Assembly: GCA_022661535.1 (NCBI GenBank)
Contig: JAKULF010000004.1
Span: forward strand, 4,774,001 to 4,838,000
Length of the DNA stretch: 64,000 bases
From: Eutypa lata
Lineage: Eukaryota > Ascomycota > Sordariomycetes > Xylariales > Diatrypaceae
Direction: 5' to 3'
Shown: positions 1-14,239 of the stretch, in pieces
Layout of the letters: each line of letters starts with the position of its first letter
How positions within the stretch are numbered: position 1 is the first letter of the stretch
Notes under the pieces: model-generated
Database searches by the model: none
What the model saw: the letters and a program-made list of their open reading frames with translations, nothing else
What the model was told of the DNA's origin: nothing
Program-made: the position numbers and the translations under genes

Positions 1-1083
1 CCAATGTAGCAAACTCACCCGTTCGTGCGGAAGATAGCCGTCTTTCGGTCAATTCTCGGGCTTTGGTAGTACGCGTGAAGCCGGTTAAACGAAGCTTGGT
101 AGTCTGGGTGCAGCTGCTCGAGTACGTCATACAAGTTTCGCTCAGTTGCGTGGAAGAGCGCCTTTTCGGTCAGAATCACAGTTCCTTGTTCGATGTCGCG
201 AACAGAAAATGCACCTAAGCCTGACAGATGCGAATCCTGGATCTGGAAGTACTCATTCGCGTACAACTCAGGATAGCCGATCGGCGGCAAAGGGTCCTCA
301 GCCGTGAATTTCGGGCTGCAGTCTCCAGGGATCAAAGGCTCACTCTGGTGGTAGTCATCATCATCATCATCGTCGTCGTAGTCTGCGACGCGACCGATGC
401 TGCCCATGATCACTCCATCGTCTGAATCAGAACTTCCTTCGCAGATCATTGAAGAGGATGGAGAACCTCCACTATAACATATATTAGTATGGAATCCTTT
501 ACACTTGGCAAGGGAAGACTGTGTCAACATACCGGCTGCTGAGACGAAAGAGGGGGTATCCTCCGTAGTCGGGCAATCTGATGAAACCTGGGGACGCGAT
601 GATGGTCTCGTCCGATGAGCCTTGGCTTGTTAGTGAAGTTACCAGTAATTCAACAAATCGCTAGCCCAACTTACGACTTCCAACCGTCGTGTCATCTGAG
701 CTCCCGAGATAGGAAGCCTCGTCATTGACAACAATTGTGTCATCAGAATCTTCGTCATCGATCAAGTACGCGAGTGCATCCTGTTCGTCTTCATCCGACA
801 TGTCCGGGGAAAGCACCGTCTTGTAAAATGTCAGTTACTATAAAGCGCAGTATAATGCAACAGGCATACTCACAATGGGAGTCCAAGGGCGCGCGCTGGC
901 TCCGCTACCCTCGCGACCATCAAGTTGGCCGTTGTTGTCATCGCGACTGCCGTGATCATAGGTCTCATCTTGGTATGACACATGGTCAGGGACCTCCAGC
1001 TCCGAATAATCGGTCATGACGTTAATAGACAGGAAAGTCCGACCGGTCTTGTTAGGAAATTGATGTAGGGGAAGGTCCGACAC
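1..1083 (-). CDS. SET-domain protein, 5' part (gene continues past left edge)
   Basis: I read four exons on the minus strand: 1083-874, 819-675, 620-533 and 471-19. The last ends at a GTGAGT donor (18-13), so the rest lies outside the window. Phases agree at each junction, and intron 532-472 contains a TACTAATA branch point. The first ~190 residues are acidic and low-complexity, with an Asp run coded by the ATC/GTC repeat at 355-380. They are followed by the start of a SET domain: the stretch reading FQIQDSHLSGLGAFSVRD, then a conserved 'G-T-V-I-L-x-E-K-A-L-F' segment typical of fungal SET proteins that may methylate lysines. The catalytic NHSC and GEE(I/L) motifs would lie beyond the edge, so activity cannot be judged. 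The start at 1083 is the first ATG of the exon and could be wrong. Family call is firm; substrate is unknown. Confidence 0.75.
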
Positions 1084-4000
1084 TGCCGAACTGAAGTGAA
1101 TTTAAAGGAGATGATGATAAGAAGTAGGTAGTGTCTGTAGTATTGATAGTATCGCTCCTTCCTGGAGTGGTTCTGAGACTAGATGGATGGGGTGTTAGTA
1201 TTTGGATAATAAAAGTTAAGATCGAGAATCACTTGTCCAACAGATTTTCCAGTCGCGATAACTAGGAAAACCTCAAGGCAAAAGGAATCTGTGCATTCTT
1301 TTCTGTGGTTTGCCGTGTTGATATGTTGCAAGAGGTGTGGTTTGTGAATCAAGTGTGATGATAAATAGAAACACTTACTAGAAAAGGGTCTGATGTTTCC
1401 TCGAAAGACGCCTCGTGGAGGAAGGAGAGAGGAAAATGAAGAGGAAATGATACTAGTGTGAATAAACAAACGAATAATATTGATAGTGGAAGGTGGTAAT
1501 GTGGATAGGAAAGTTAGACAAATCTAAACTTCAATGTGTAGAAGTTTATTGGTCTTGCGTGGTGCAAGTTCTGGTTCTGAGAGAGACGAATGATGGAGAT
1601 GGAGATGGAGATGGAGATGGAAAGGGTGAAAAGAAAGGCTATGGTAGTATGAGGCGCGTGTTCCTTCCACTTGCAACATACAATAATATTCACTTTGTTG
1701 TGTTACAATATTTTTGATAATGACATCAACGACAACAAGTTTCATATCTCTAAAGGGAAATGAGGGTGGAAGCCTTCCTTGGAAACAACGGATTAGAGCG
1801 GCAGTAGATGGAGAGATGGGAGACACCGCCTGTCACTAAATCCCCATGATATTTCTCTCTGCACTGGTGGGCTACAGTTTCTTCACAGATAAGGAAAATG
1901 GATGACCATTCCTTATCGCAGCTGCACAAATTGGATGAGTTGGATGTTAGTGTCTGCAACATATATCTACTTAGTACCACTTTGTGATGATTTATTATTT
2001 ACAGGCCTTGATCAGTACTCTTGGAGGATATGATACATGGTCTATGTATCTCCTCTACCCTGGGTTAGAGGCTCCTGCAGTAACCCATATGCACATTCAA
2101 TATGGTGATATGCTTTGAAGACTGCTACGGATAATATAGTTTCATGAAAGAAGGGACAGGCGCCTCTATCTCTATTCATACGAATGGCTGTCCATAAACC
2201 TATGCTTGACTTTCTTCAGGGTCTTCGTTCGGTAGTATTAACTAGCTGGTCACCCAATATGATGAAAGAGGGCGCTTTATGCTTGCCTTAGACAAAGTTG
2301 TAAGCTATCAAAGTACTGCTCCTGGCATAGGCTTGGAGATATGGAATCATTGTTTGTCTGTCTAAGCAAAATATGTTTAGTTCTCCTAAAATATTGTTAC
2401 CTAGTTGGAATAATCTTCACTATACAGATCACACCAAGAAAATTCGATTACGTAGGTAGTATCATATACATCCCCCAGATATGTATCTGAGGTCTGCCTT
2501 TTATACGTTAGCGATTCTACAGTGAAGCACGAAAAGTTTTGTCTTACTTTGTCCAGGACTCTGACACAGATCAAATATAATACATTTAAACAGGACTACC
2601 TACGTGAACAAAAGCCAAAGTGACATCTAGTAATCTATTACATCTGTGCATAGACCATCCTATCTGGCCTTACATTTAGGGATCTTAAAGCCGGTAGCTA
2701 ATATGTGGGAGTAGATTAATATGCATGGTACATTTTATTTATTGAGGATTTCCAATACATACAAATTGTATGTAGGTACTTGAGTAGGTATGTTTAATAT
2801 CCAAGTTAAATTATCCGCTATCACTCTACCGCTAAACTGAGGTAATCTTTTAGCTATTAAAAAGGCTTAAGCTAATAAAAGGAAAAACAATACTTCTGGA
2901 AAGGAAAGGTCCTCACACTGCCAGGTAAGTCTATTGGCAAAGGGTTACCAATTTGTTACCTCTTTTCCTCCGTTAAGTGCTCGAGAAATTATTTTCAGGC
3001 TTTATTTTCTCACCCACGCTACATATTTCAAGCTGGTCTAGTCACCCATGCACTTGTTTTGATTTTGATTTAGCTACGTCTGATTATTGTTTACTAACAT
3101 TGCTTTGATGCAGTTGATGTACAGTCGATACACCTTAACAAATGCCATATCAGGTCTACCCAGAAGACACATGCCATCGATGAGGGCAATCGTACGTCAG
3201 ATAAGACTGCACGAGAGTTTTAACAAACAAGCGAGAGCCACCGGTTTCTGTGGGTGGGGTGTTAGCCAATAATTCCTTTCTTCAAATACCTATCCGGCAT
3301 GAAGGAAATCACAAGCGACTTCAAAAGCACGGCGTTCGAGGAACTTTAGGAAGGCAACCATGTTTACCGGTGGCGGCAGTGGAAATGAGTCCAGAAAGGA
3401 TGGTGTTCATTTCTATGAACACTTGAAATAACTCTGACGACTTCAGCAACAACTGAATCAATGGGTAGTTCACGATACTTGAAGACGAGCCTACATTACA
3501 TTGCTATATATGATATACGTTGCCCAGTTCTAATTGTAAGTAGGACCTTTTCTCTCGTCTTTGAAACTGGCAGGTCATATACTAATATGTACACAGGCCG
3601 TTGGTCCATTTCACATAACAGTCAGAACCACAGAAATGACCATACTACTTGCCACTGGCCCCTATTTTTCACCATCAAGATACGCTGCCCGTCACTTATG
3701 TTGTATTATAGACCTCAGTTATCAGCTCTATATTTCATTACGAACATACAACTGGACGACGTCTGAACAAGCCTTCACCGACGATCGGTATTACCTCCCA
3801 CGCAGCGCATCACCAGTCGTCAAGAGGTCGAAACTGACCCCTATCTATATTACGAAGCATACTCCTTGAGCCGGATGGATGGTCTTATACCCAATCTGCC
3901 ACTGTAACGCGTTTCTTGGCTTTACGCTTCCAAGCCTAGTGATCCAACCCGAGGAGTATTCAATATATTCCAGGTTAAATGGACTGAGGTCTTCAAAGTG

Positions 4001-7000
4001 CAAAAATGACGGGAGAGAAGGCAACATCGGCTTGGACAAATCACTTGACTACCGGATGAGAAGCATGTCCCCGCTCTTCGACGCACCCCTAAAAACTTCT
4101 ATGCAACGTACCAGTTGTTCCGGTTAGACAAGCGGCGAGACAAGGGTACCTTCAGACTTAATACAATACGTTTAAGCTCAAGATTAGGGTATTGGCAACA
4201 AATAATTTGCAGCCTGCGCCTGTCTCATGCTTGGTGGAGACCCCTTTCATCTCTGACACCCTCCTACACATTTATAACTCTTTCAAGCTCTAATCTCCTT
4301 GCATTTTCAACCACTTCCATGCTTTAAAATATCCACAGGCTCTCGGGACGCCCGAAAGGCGCATAGGGGGTACATAGAGACCCTACCAAACATACGACGA
4401 GTCTCACTAGAGCAAGGGGCGGAAGAACGGCTTGAACTCATCGACGAGATTCTTATTCCGAGAACAAGATACTGTTGATGCACTCTGAGGAAGACGAAAG
4501 CAGCCCTTCACTTGGCAGCCAATGTTAAATATGAGGGAGTTCAGGGATCTTTGTGTTGTTCTTCTATCCTTTCACTGTCTGAAGATTTCTCCGGTCTCCA
4601 ACTCTCGGCTCTTGACTCCGTAGACTCCATGGTAGTTCCCATCCTGATTAGTGAATCAACTCTACACGCCATACTTCTGTTCGTGGTGATTTCAGAGGAG
4701 ACTCCCCATACTACAGTGAAAGGCAGAATCCTGCGAGGACTGGAGGTGATGGAAATTCGTTAAGTAGAACTTCGAATTGACAAGGATAACCTTCTCTCGG
4801 CTACTAGGGAGACTAGAAATCAAAGATTTCGACTGAAGGATACCCTCGGCGCAGATATCAAGAAAATAGAGAGAGACACGAAGTCTCGTCCACGAGGACC
4901 TGGAGGTGAATATCGAAGAATCCCCGAAACGCGAGAAAAAGGAACAGTAACCACTTGACCCAAACGTGGGTTGGAATCTCCCCAAATTGAAAACTTACCA
5001 TGCTTCAACACGTTACCTTTCTATGCGGAGTTCTAGAAGACTGCTACGATTGTGTTAACTATATTGGGTGTCATAGCCGCCGGGCTTTATCCTGTTGTCC
5101 CCCCCCCCCTCCCCCCATGTTGCGTTCACAGTGTAGTGTAGTGATAGTGGGTCGTCAAGAGATAAAAGCTACGGCTTCAGTGGACAAGGGCATAGAGGCA
5201 AGGGAAAGGAATAAGCTTATGGCCTAGTTTCCGGGCCATCCTCGGTTCTCTTGCCTACGTGGCACATAGTTTTGGTATGTTCCAACTAGGTATCGATTAT
5301 TTATACCCGCATGTCGCCGCTTATATGTCCGACGGGATCTTAAGGCACGATGCTTAAGGGCTTGCGCGCGATGGTGGATAAGTTGGGAGATGACGAGGAC
5401 GACGAGGACGACGAGGATAACTAAGGTTTCAAGGATGATATGTTCCTGGGCATCTGGCCGTCTCCCCCTCCCCCGGGAGAAGAAGAGCAGGTTTACAACT
5501 CTCCCATTGTTTTCTTTTTCTCTTCCTCTTTTTCTTTAGGACGGATGGACCGGACTTTCTGACTGAATGGATGGAAAAGGAAATGGACTTTTATTCTTTG
5601 TTTGTTTTTCCCCCTTGCAGATGGATAATAGATCCCATCACAATGCTACTACTAGCGACCAATACCAACTCCAATAGAAGAAAAAGGCTGGCTTCTTCAG
5701 CCTCAAAAACCAAGGCGCCACTTGTTATCTCAACTCCCTGATCTTATAGGAGTAGGTAGTAGGTGACGAACTAGGGAGACACACTCATGGGAGTATGAAA
5801 TCCTGATAGACCTGCACACTGGAAAGATGCCGGCAATGGGTTCGGGACTGTGCGGTATCGAGACGAGAAGGACTGGGAGATACAGTGGGACTTAGTGGTA
5901 GCCATAATAGAATTCGGACTTTCTAACATCGCGTTTATATTAATTATTCTTTACTTTATGAGAAGCCTAAACAGCTTAGTATCGCTTAGAAATAACCATG
6001 CCCGTACGGCATAGGTTTTTCATACCGCCCAATACCATATTGAGATCATTTTCTCCATACGATACGTTGTTGACTCGGTGACCCGAATTGTGAGCTGATT
6101 ATACTGGACTGTCTCGTGCTCTGTTGCAGCGGGAAAATAATAGCTTCGTACTAATCTGACTAGCGAGTGTTTCCCGAGGCAAGGTTCCATCCGAACTGGC
6201 CTCCAGGGTAAGAATGCCTTCAACCAACAGAATTGGTGATACCTTACTCTAACCATTATATGCCGATCGATTATATACAGAGAGAGGAACGAAATAATCA
6301 TGTCAAGGCACAACAAAGTGGGTAGAAAGGGAACTGGACGGCGTAAGTTGTGTGAAGTACGTTGATCCTAAGTTCCAAACATGAGCCCTCCTTTGATTTA
6401 TAGGAGGAACTGGGGGCTAATGAGATAAAACGACAGGTAAACATTAGACAAAAGCCCTTTCACCAAGGTTACGATGGTGGAAAGTGTCGTCTAATACCCA
6501 CACTAGCAGCTCCCGTTGATTCGAAACTAATCACCCGAGCCCGTACAACAACATCTCATCACGTCGGCTGCATGCACTATGGGAATAATATAGCCGAGGT
6601 GAACACGGAGATTGTGAAACTGATCCACGTCTAATTATTGTATTCGAAATGGAGGCGGGGCTCCTCGTGGTCAACGTCGAGGACCTTGACTCGAGGCCGG
6701 CCGGAGGTTCACACAAGATACGAGCTCTAGGGGCACTTACTGGAGCCAATATTCGATCCTTACATCCGAGTGGGTGTGAAGTAGCGTCCATGTATGCATC
6801 TGAAGAGTTTGTTTGGGTGTAGATGAATTGGACTACGCGATCTTGTCAAACCATGCACATGTCGCAATACGCAAACATCCATAACCATATGATTAGGACA
6901 TGAGCTAGGAGCCCGACATGGTCAGGTTAGCTTAATGATAGATATAGTAGTCATAGAATATATCCAACATTCTCGGTACCTTATAAAGAGCATCAGGTGT

Positions 7001-7097
7001 TTCAAATGAGCGACTCAAGCTTTGACGCTTAGAAAGGACTATTGTTTGTGAGGGAATCAAGACACATATCGGCATCGTTGGGAATATCCGTCCAGGG
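1084..7097. other. 6 kb gene-poor interval
   Basis: I find no gene I can support here. Reading frames are short, mutually overlapping and unlike any family I know. Simple sequence includes a GGAGAT hexamer repeat (1592-1620), a C-run broken by one T (5099-5116) and GAC/GAG-type triplets near 5391-5418. One open stretch on the plus strand at about 4762-4953 has a coding-like charged composition but no ATG, no splice context and no recognisable relative. The first few hundred bases presumably hold the promoter and 5'UTR of the SET gene. Confidence 0.5.
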
Positions 7098-8006
7098 ATG
7101 ATTGCGAAACATTTGCTAGTAGCTCTCATTGCTGCTTATGGAATCGCAATACCCCTAGAGAAGCGTCACGATAGCCCAAGTTCGACGACGAGCATTACTT
7201 TGACGAGTAGCTTTATCCCCTGGATCTCTATTGGAGGTATCCCTCATTCGTTGCCACCCCACGATGACGCACCTCATCCAGAGGCAGAGCCAACTCCAAA
7301 CGAATCGACCCCTCTGATTCAGCCATCCCAGAGGCTAGTGCTCTCCGACAGTACGGTAATAAGTCTAGGGACCGATGGAGATACTTTGCGCCCAAGGGGC
7401 GAATACCCGGAGCCAATATTATCTCATCTACAAGGCCCGATCAGCCCGGAGACACTCGAACAGCCGGTGACGAGGCACACAGGATTCGTCGGGGTAGCTT
7501 TATCAATTGAAGCCCCGATGCTAGCTACTGTAACAGTCATGACCACGATTGTTGGTTCTACGATAACGGTAACGACGAACACAATGGTGACAGTCCCTCC
7601 GCAAGGGACGCCGCCGTCGCCGCCGCCGGTACAGGTCACAACTGTAGTATCACCACCTGGACCAGGCTCGATAGTTACAAAAACAAGAACGTCGATGGTA
7701 ACACTATCATCAGTGGTAACCACGATAACAATAACACCATCGCCACCGCCACCGCCACCACCATCATCACCGCCACCACCGCCACCGCCGAATCCCACAG
7801 AACCGCTCTCCTGGACGGCGACAACGACGCGGACATTCGGCCATATCTCGATAACGGCGGAGAGCACCAGTACTATCCCCGACAAGGTATCGAAAACCAA
7901 AAAGCACACCAGCACAGCGTCCCAGATGGATGGGCTCGAGACTGCAAATGCGCAAGCCGCCACACACACCATACGATCGGACAATCCTGTACTGAATACT
8001 TACTAG
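7098..8006 (+). CDS. Secreted or cell-surface Thr/Pro-rich protein, unknown function
   Basis: A single-exon ORF of 302 aa starting at an ATG. Residues 1-17 (MIAKHLLVALIAAYGIA) look like a signal peptide, and Lys22-Arg23 forms a Kex2-type KR site just after it, so a secreted, processed product is likely. The middle is rich in TVT/TTI/TVT-type Thr-Val tracts, and residues ~213-234 are almost pure proline with a few serines (coded at 7737-7797), which suggests an extended wall- or matrix-associated stalk. There are no cysteines, no GPI-type hydrophobic C-terminus and no recognised catalytic domain. The codon structure of the repeats (ACG/ACA/ACC, CCG/CCA/CCT mixed) argues against a simple DNA repeat read by chance. 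It stands alone, with over 5 kb of gene-poor DNA upstream. Function is unknown. Confidence 0.6.
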   Translation: MIAKHLLVALIAAYGIAIPLEKRHDSPSSTTSITLTSSFIPWISIGGIPHSLPPHDDAPHPEAEPTPNESTPLIQPSQRLVLSDSTVISLGTDGDTLRPRGEYPEPILSHLQGPISPETLEQPVTRHTGFVGVALSIEAPMLATVTVMTTIVGSTITVTTNTMVTVPPQGTPPSPPPVQVTTVVSPPGPGSIVTKTRTSMVTLSSVVTTITITPSPPPPPPPSSPPPPPPPNPTEPLSWTATTTRTFGHISITAESTSTIPDKVSKTKKHTSTASQMDGLETANAQAATHTIRSDNPVLNTY

Positions 8007-11000
8007 TTACTTGATCATTTGGTTCCTCATGGGGGTAGGTGGTCATGTTCATACGTATGCTAAGCAGAGCTACTAAGTCATAGGTATTGTGGGTGTGATG
8101 GAATGGATGTTGTTTAGGATTCGAGGTTCGGGTCCGGGACTCGGGCTCGGGCTCGGGCTCGGGGCGGGTTTGGGGAAAACAGTTCGGGTAGGACGGACGA
8201 GGTGAGCTACATAGGAGAACAGAGCTGACGGGATCGTCTGTGGCGATGGGATCTATGTATCAATGATGCATGGTAGTGCTATTATTTTTGTGTGTTCAGC
8301 TAAACTAGGTTCTTTTCTCGTTACCTATTATTGTTTACTATCCACCCTTGCTTATGTCGCGATGGCTGGTTATCTATATAAAATCCATTTCATCTCCGGT
8401 GATAAGTAGTAAGATTGACTCTAGGTAGTTTCTGGCGTCAATCAGAAACGCGCCGACTGTTTCTCTGGGTAGGCCAAATAGGGATTTTAATGAATGATCC
8501 GTGACCCTTAATAACGATGATCATTAGCTATTAATAGCGAGAGGATACTTATTACTCTTCATTCAGAGATTAGAGATTCTGTAAATAACTAGAGGTAGAG
8601 GCTAGAGCACTAATATTGCTTCGTAAGATGCGTTTGTTTCATGTCGACTGTGAGACCAAGTGAGTAATCTTATCGATCGGCCTGTCCGCAGCTGGTTGAT
8701 ACCGGGTAGCAGCTGTGACTTAACTTGCCAGCTTACATAAGTACCTTCACAGCTTCCGGCCCCCACCTCAATTAGCCCCTCCCCCTTTTAGGAACATTTA
8801 AGTTAACATGCTAGGTAACATACCTAAGAAGTATGCATGTGTTGGACAGCTTAACTATATATAAAGACCAGCATGTCAGCTTATTTGTGGTACTGAATTC
8901 TCACTGGCTCTAAAAGATATACGGGCTCGCACGTTTTTTCTTAGATAGTCCATATCTACGGTAGGGAATATGCGAACGCGAACTAATCCACCGTTCCCCG
9001 GAAATCTGAGGCCTGGAGTGCTCACCTCATTATGGGGCTCTCTAGTAGTAACAGCAGCATCCACGTCATACGGCATCCTGATATGTTTTTGGCCCCAACC
9101 TGATACAACTAGCAGGAACTGAGGCTGACTCATACAATATGATGCTAAGATAACTTAGAGATATCATGTTGTTGGGATAGGAAGGCGCACTCTGTTATAG
9201 TCAAGGTCTTTGATGGAAAGTAATAGATTATTAACCTAGTAGGTAACCTTCAGGGCCTGCTCACGTTACTTAAGGGTCTCGAAAGTTCTAGAGGACAGGG
9301 GACGGACGAACTCATGAGGCTAGATAGGCAAGGAAGATAAGACGGCATCAGCAACAGCCCCTATTTGAGTACATGTGACGAAAATGCACTCTCCTGCTGC
9401 CTCAACATTTGGCGACGGTGCCGATATAGTTGCCGCAGCATTCCGGGCTAGCATGTTGTCTGCCTAGGATCATGCAGGATGGGAAATATACCTCGTGCTA
9501 CTCAGAAGTCTATGAAGTAGCTCGTGAGCTGCGATCGAGGTTGAACATTCTTACTCTAGACACTCCCTACATGCTTAGAAGAGTTCTTTCCCCTTTAATC
9601 CCCAGATCTTGACATGATTAAGTCACACGGCAGGGTAAGTGTTTCTTGATTGAAATACAGTACGAATCATCCGATTTTCTCAATCCTTTCGGAGATCCTT
9701 GACTAGAAGCTTCTGGATGATAAGTGAGCTAGTGATGGCTAAAACTCAATCTGTCCACCTTATTCCCTTGTGTCCATTGATCGGAGCACTTCCATGATAG
9801 TTGGAACGGGATTCCTGTACCTTACAGACGTCGGGCAGATATTATCCTTAAGCCCCGATAGAATATATGTAACTTAGCAGGTAGGAAGCCTGGCAGTTTG
9901 AGGATGGCTCCTCATCCCCTTTAAAAAAAAACTTGGTAATCTTCATCTATAACCATGAGATTAAGATCTGCTTCGAACACACTGTAGTTTTACTCTAACC
10001 AAGACATATCATCCTCGTTGCTACGGATGCATCCAAGGAAACGCCCGAGGCCAGCAGTCAGGGGTTGCCATCCTGAGAGCATATCATTCTAATAATGTTT
10101 CGTAGAGTTGATATACCTTGGGAGGTCTCAGTCTATGTAAATAGCTATTCGTCTAACCTAGTAGAGAGAAGAATCTCAACTTGAGCTACTTTGACAGCTC
10201 GATAATATCTTGACTTAGCGGACTCTAACATTCGAGTTAAGGAAAGTGGCTACACCTGTGTTTATACGGGTATACTTGGTAGCACAATCAACCTAAACAC
10301 TTGAAATGTGCTGGGAATACGATTGATGCGGCTCCGTTAAGATGGTAGCGTATATGGTACCCTAGATATTTAGGACGATATTTTAGGTATGTAGGGTTTG
10401 AATCAGATGTTACCTACCTATGCAAAAGGGTTGAGATATTGAGACGTGCCCGTCCCGTATTAGTGAAGATGAACATTAGGGATACGATTTCCTCGGTCGG
10501 TGACTGCGCCCTAGCCCGGAGCTGGGTACAGATGAGCCATAGAGAGGTATCGCATCGGTTTTCAGCTACGAGTAGCAGCTGCATGCGATCTTCAATGCAT
10601 ACTGCATAGAGGGATCTAAGCCGTCCCGTCCCCAAGCCTGCCGCTACCGTTGGTAGCAAGCAACAGGACGTAATGGCGCATTCCCTAAACGTCAAGCTGC
10701 GACTGACTGATCCAACACGATCCTCACTCTCTAGAGGTAAGGAGTGCGTACTGACGTTGCAGTAGCCCAGTTACGAAAACCGAACGTACATGAGCTGCAT
10801 GGGAGAGACATTCTTAATTATAGCCAATGGGGAAATTGGTTCCCAATTAGTGCTCAGCCGATGCAATGTAACGCTGAGAAGGCGTGGCAAATTTTTCGTT
10901 ACCGACCGCACTGGCGACCCTGTAGACGCGATGCGAGCGTGGGTCGCTACCTGGCCAATCCTCCTTTGCAACAGGAGGGTCCCAAGGCAGATTTCCTTGT

Positions 11001-14000
11001 CACCCGCGAGCCATCGTTCCTAACCGCATTCGCACTAATGGTACGACCAGGTTAGGCGCGCCAAAGACACCCCACGGCTACACCATGGTCGTAGTTAGTT
11101 AAGCTCGTTCTATTTTCACCTTTGCACTTATTGGATGGATTGCCTTGCAGGTCAAAAAGGATTTACCGTTATTAGCCAAGTTTCGCGAGTTCCTTGATCC
11201 CGACCACAATTGTGCAGTCGTGACATAGTCCATATCTCAACTATCCTGGAAGTTATCCCCTTCGCGACCGAGGAAAGGTGGTGGCATTACTCATCTATGA
11301 TTGCCGCAGGTAGGGAATTCCAGACGTAATAATGCTGTTGTATATGATCTGCTACCACCTAAGGTAGGGAGAGTTCTCGGTCCCGCGAAAGGGAACCGAA
11401 GAACTATGTGGAAAAAATAACTGCGGTTGGTCGCGACGAACGCGTTAACGCCTTCACATGTCGGAAAAAAGAAAGTCGAAAGGTCGAATACCGTCACGTA
11501 GTAGTTAGTTGTGCTCCACGTCGTAGTAGAAAACCTCCAATGAATCTATTCAGACTAAAAGGGGAACTCCCAACACAATCCATGTTTCGACTATGGAATA
11601 TGTCTCGTCAGCTTGCGATCACTAGAGAGTCCCCTGAGAGCCCCGGATAATTGCTGAATCTGGTTGGATTTAACAGATATAGTACTTCGTACGTATGCCC
11701 GATGCCTTATCTATTTTGATAACTTTTGTTGGCTAGTGTACACCCTGCCAGACCCTGCCTACCGCCACCACCACCACCACCAACCTGCATACCCAGATCG
11801 CGGCTTAGTGTAAGTATGCAGGTATGTAGGTAAGCTGTCAGCCAGCACGTGCCTGATGGTCGCCAGTCCAGCCGGCCGGAACATCAGCAACTCTACCTAC
11901 ATGGGAACCCTGGCCTTGTAATTACCTACCTACACATGTATGTATATAGAAATCTAGTTATTCCCCAAGTTGGTTTTAAACATTACTCAACGTGGGGGGG
12001 CAGTGACAGTGATTCATGAGAGTAGGTATTTTAGGCGAGGCTCAATCGGCATTTGTAAAACGATGGATTCGCGGGTGATCCTTTTGGAGCCCCCTCCGAT
12101 TTCAGCGCACGAGGGCTATTCTCATTGGCCTTCGTAGCGCCCTGACGGCTCTAACATCCGTTGACTTACCTTACACTGCGCGGCCCCCAAAAGGCGACCG
12201 CACCAGTAATGAGGAAGAGGATCTAGCGCGGCTTCTTCAGCCACACCCTTAACCCAGATTTAAACTTCATGCGAGGTACTTCTCCAAACGCCCCACTCCA
12301 CCCCATCTCCACTGCAAGATCCGTGCCTTAGGGGTCTAACCTCAATTATACACTGCCAAAGATAATGTATTTACAAACATACATACATACATGTATGTCT
12401 AATGTATGTCGATATTATATCATCAAATCTAAACTTCACCATACGTATCAATGTCTTGTCTCGTGTTACAACATTCTCCAACAATGAGTTTTCGTAAGCA
12501 CCTTACTATAACCATATATATTCCGATCCCTAGTGGAATCCCAATTATATTATTTGGAGAATTCATCACGGGTATACCAATAGATACCCCCTTACTCATC
12601 TTCCCTTGGCTTCTTCCGCCATCTTCTATCTAGACACCTTGTCTCCTCGTCAAGGGTCACTTGCCATCTTCTGTGCTACTCGAAACTGGACTGAGGCAGG
12701 AAGAGTGACAATTTACGCACTGTTATGGTAAAAGTTTACCATTAATATGTATGCTATGCTATTTCTAAGGCGGCGTTGGTTGTGGGCAAGGCAGACGGCT
12801 CCAGAACGCGTCGTGGGACATCCTCTTTCAGTGTCAACGTCCGCTTCTGCTTGGACCCTGACCGAGATACGCGTGACAACAGTGAATGTTCGCATCGACG
12901 CCTCTAGAATATGATACCGTTGCCTACAACATCCACCTGATGCAGTGTTATATCAGCAAGTCATCGAGGCGGCGCATGCGGCGTTGAAAAGGCGTTGGAC
13001 GGCCCGCGCCTTTCATCGGCGGGACCGACATGGGGTACCATCGAAGAAGAATTAGTTCATCCCTATATCCTCGCTAGGCCTGGTTCTGATTAAACTATGT
13101 TTCCTTTGTGCCTTGCAATTTCCGTTTAGGAGGCGAAGTTGTCCAGAGATCACTCCACAGGTATCTACCGATGGTCTGCCCTCCTGCCTCAAGTATACGC
13201 TGAGCGTAACTGCATTATAGGATGTGCCTAATCTCGCTTCAGCACTTATAGGAGGATATCACTAACGGATTTATGCATATACGATCAGTAAGGACTAACA
13301 CGCAGTGTTGATTCATAGTCCCTAGAGCTACTATACTTATCCTGCCAATATGGCTGGTGTAACACTGAAGCAACACCGTCGTACTGATGCTCGTATATTC
13401 CTAGGCAACTCACTGAAACTGCATCAGCTGCTCAAGTGAGTAGAGCCGCCGTGCTATTCTACGGTAAACGAATGTATACTAGCTAATATGCTTATGGCTG
13501 GTCTGTGTTGGTACTCCTTTCTGTTCGTCGTTGGCTTCGGCAGCCTGTGCCCTTTGAATCGATGGGGGACTATCAAAGATATACGATATGCCGCCACGCT
13601 TCTACTATACTAACTTTTAGCTGCTAATGTGAGGTCCGGATGAGGAAGTACCTAATGCACCCCCACACAACGGCTCTTGCCTAATCCTGTTGGGTCTTCA
13701 CTTACTCATGGGAGCGCAAGAACAGTAGGAGGATCCAGCCGTAGGGCTGAGGCAGTGCCTCACGCTTACCGAATTGCATGCAAATCACATGTAACGTCAG
13801 TCTTGAGGCACCAGTTTTATTATCCTCCCATATCGTTAAAGATTCCTATATAATCTGTCTTCCCTCAAAGGAGATTGAGTGGTCTCGTTCAGCACTATTC
13901 ATCCGACTTCAACATCTTCACAAAGCATCTACGCAATTCATAACTACGAGAACCAAACCATACCACCCCGGGATTTCAATAGTGTAATCACGCAGAAAAC

Positions 14001-14239
14001 CCACACCCTATAAGTTGTCGTCAACCAATCTCTGTAAGTCATATTCAACATATTGCTCAAGGAGATAGCTCAGAGCAGAGTTTACTGACAAGGCGGCTCT
14101 TAAGACGACAATAATCTCGCGAAGTTGTTAGCCGACTTATCAGGTTTCCAGGCAATTCCTATTCAACCCCTCGACGACCTAGAGTGAACACACGCACTCT
14201 ACCCCCTAAAAACACCCAAGACAACAAACCACATTCAAA
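8007..14239. other. Gene-poor interval with simple repeats
   Basis: No supported gene. A GGGCTC-type hexamer repeat lies at about 8137-8163, downstream of the secreted-protein gene. Near 11761-11785 there is a CCACCA run, and CATA/TATG tetranucleotide tracts with dyad symmetry occur around 12377-12410. Short ORFs of 60-100 codons occur on both strands but lack family similarity, signal peptides or convincing splice sites. I looked for tRNA and 5S rRNA motifs and found none. Confidence 0.5.

Noticed and set aside
3461..3869. Two overlapping plus-strand frames of about 100 codons
   Set aside because: Neither frame nor any spliced combination matched a family; codon content looks random.
7424..7984. 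186-codon minus-strand frame, Gly/Val-rich
   Set aside because: Antisense shadow of the Thr/Pro-rich secreted protein; its composition simply mirrors the Pro and Thr codons.
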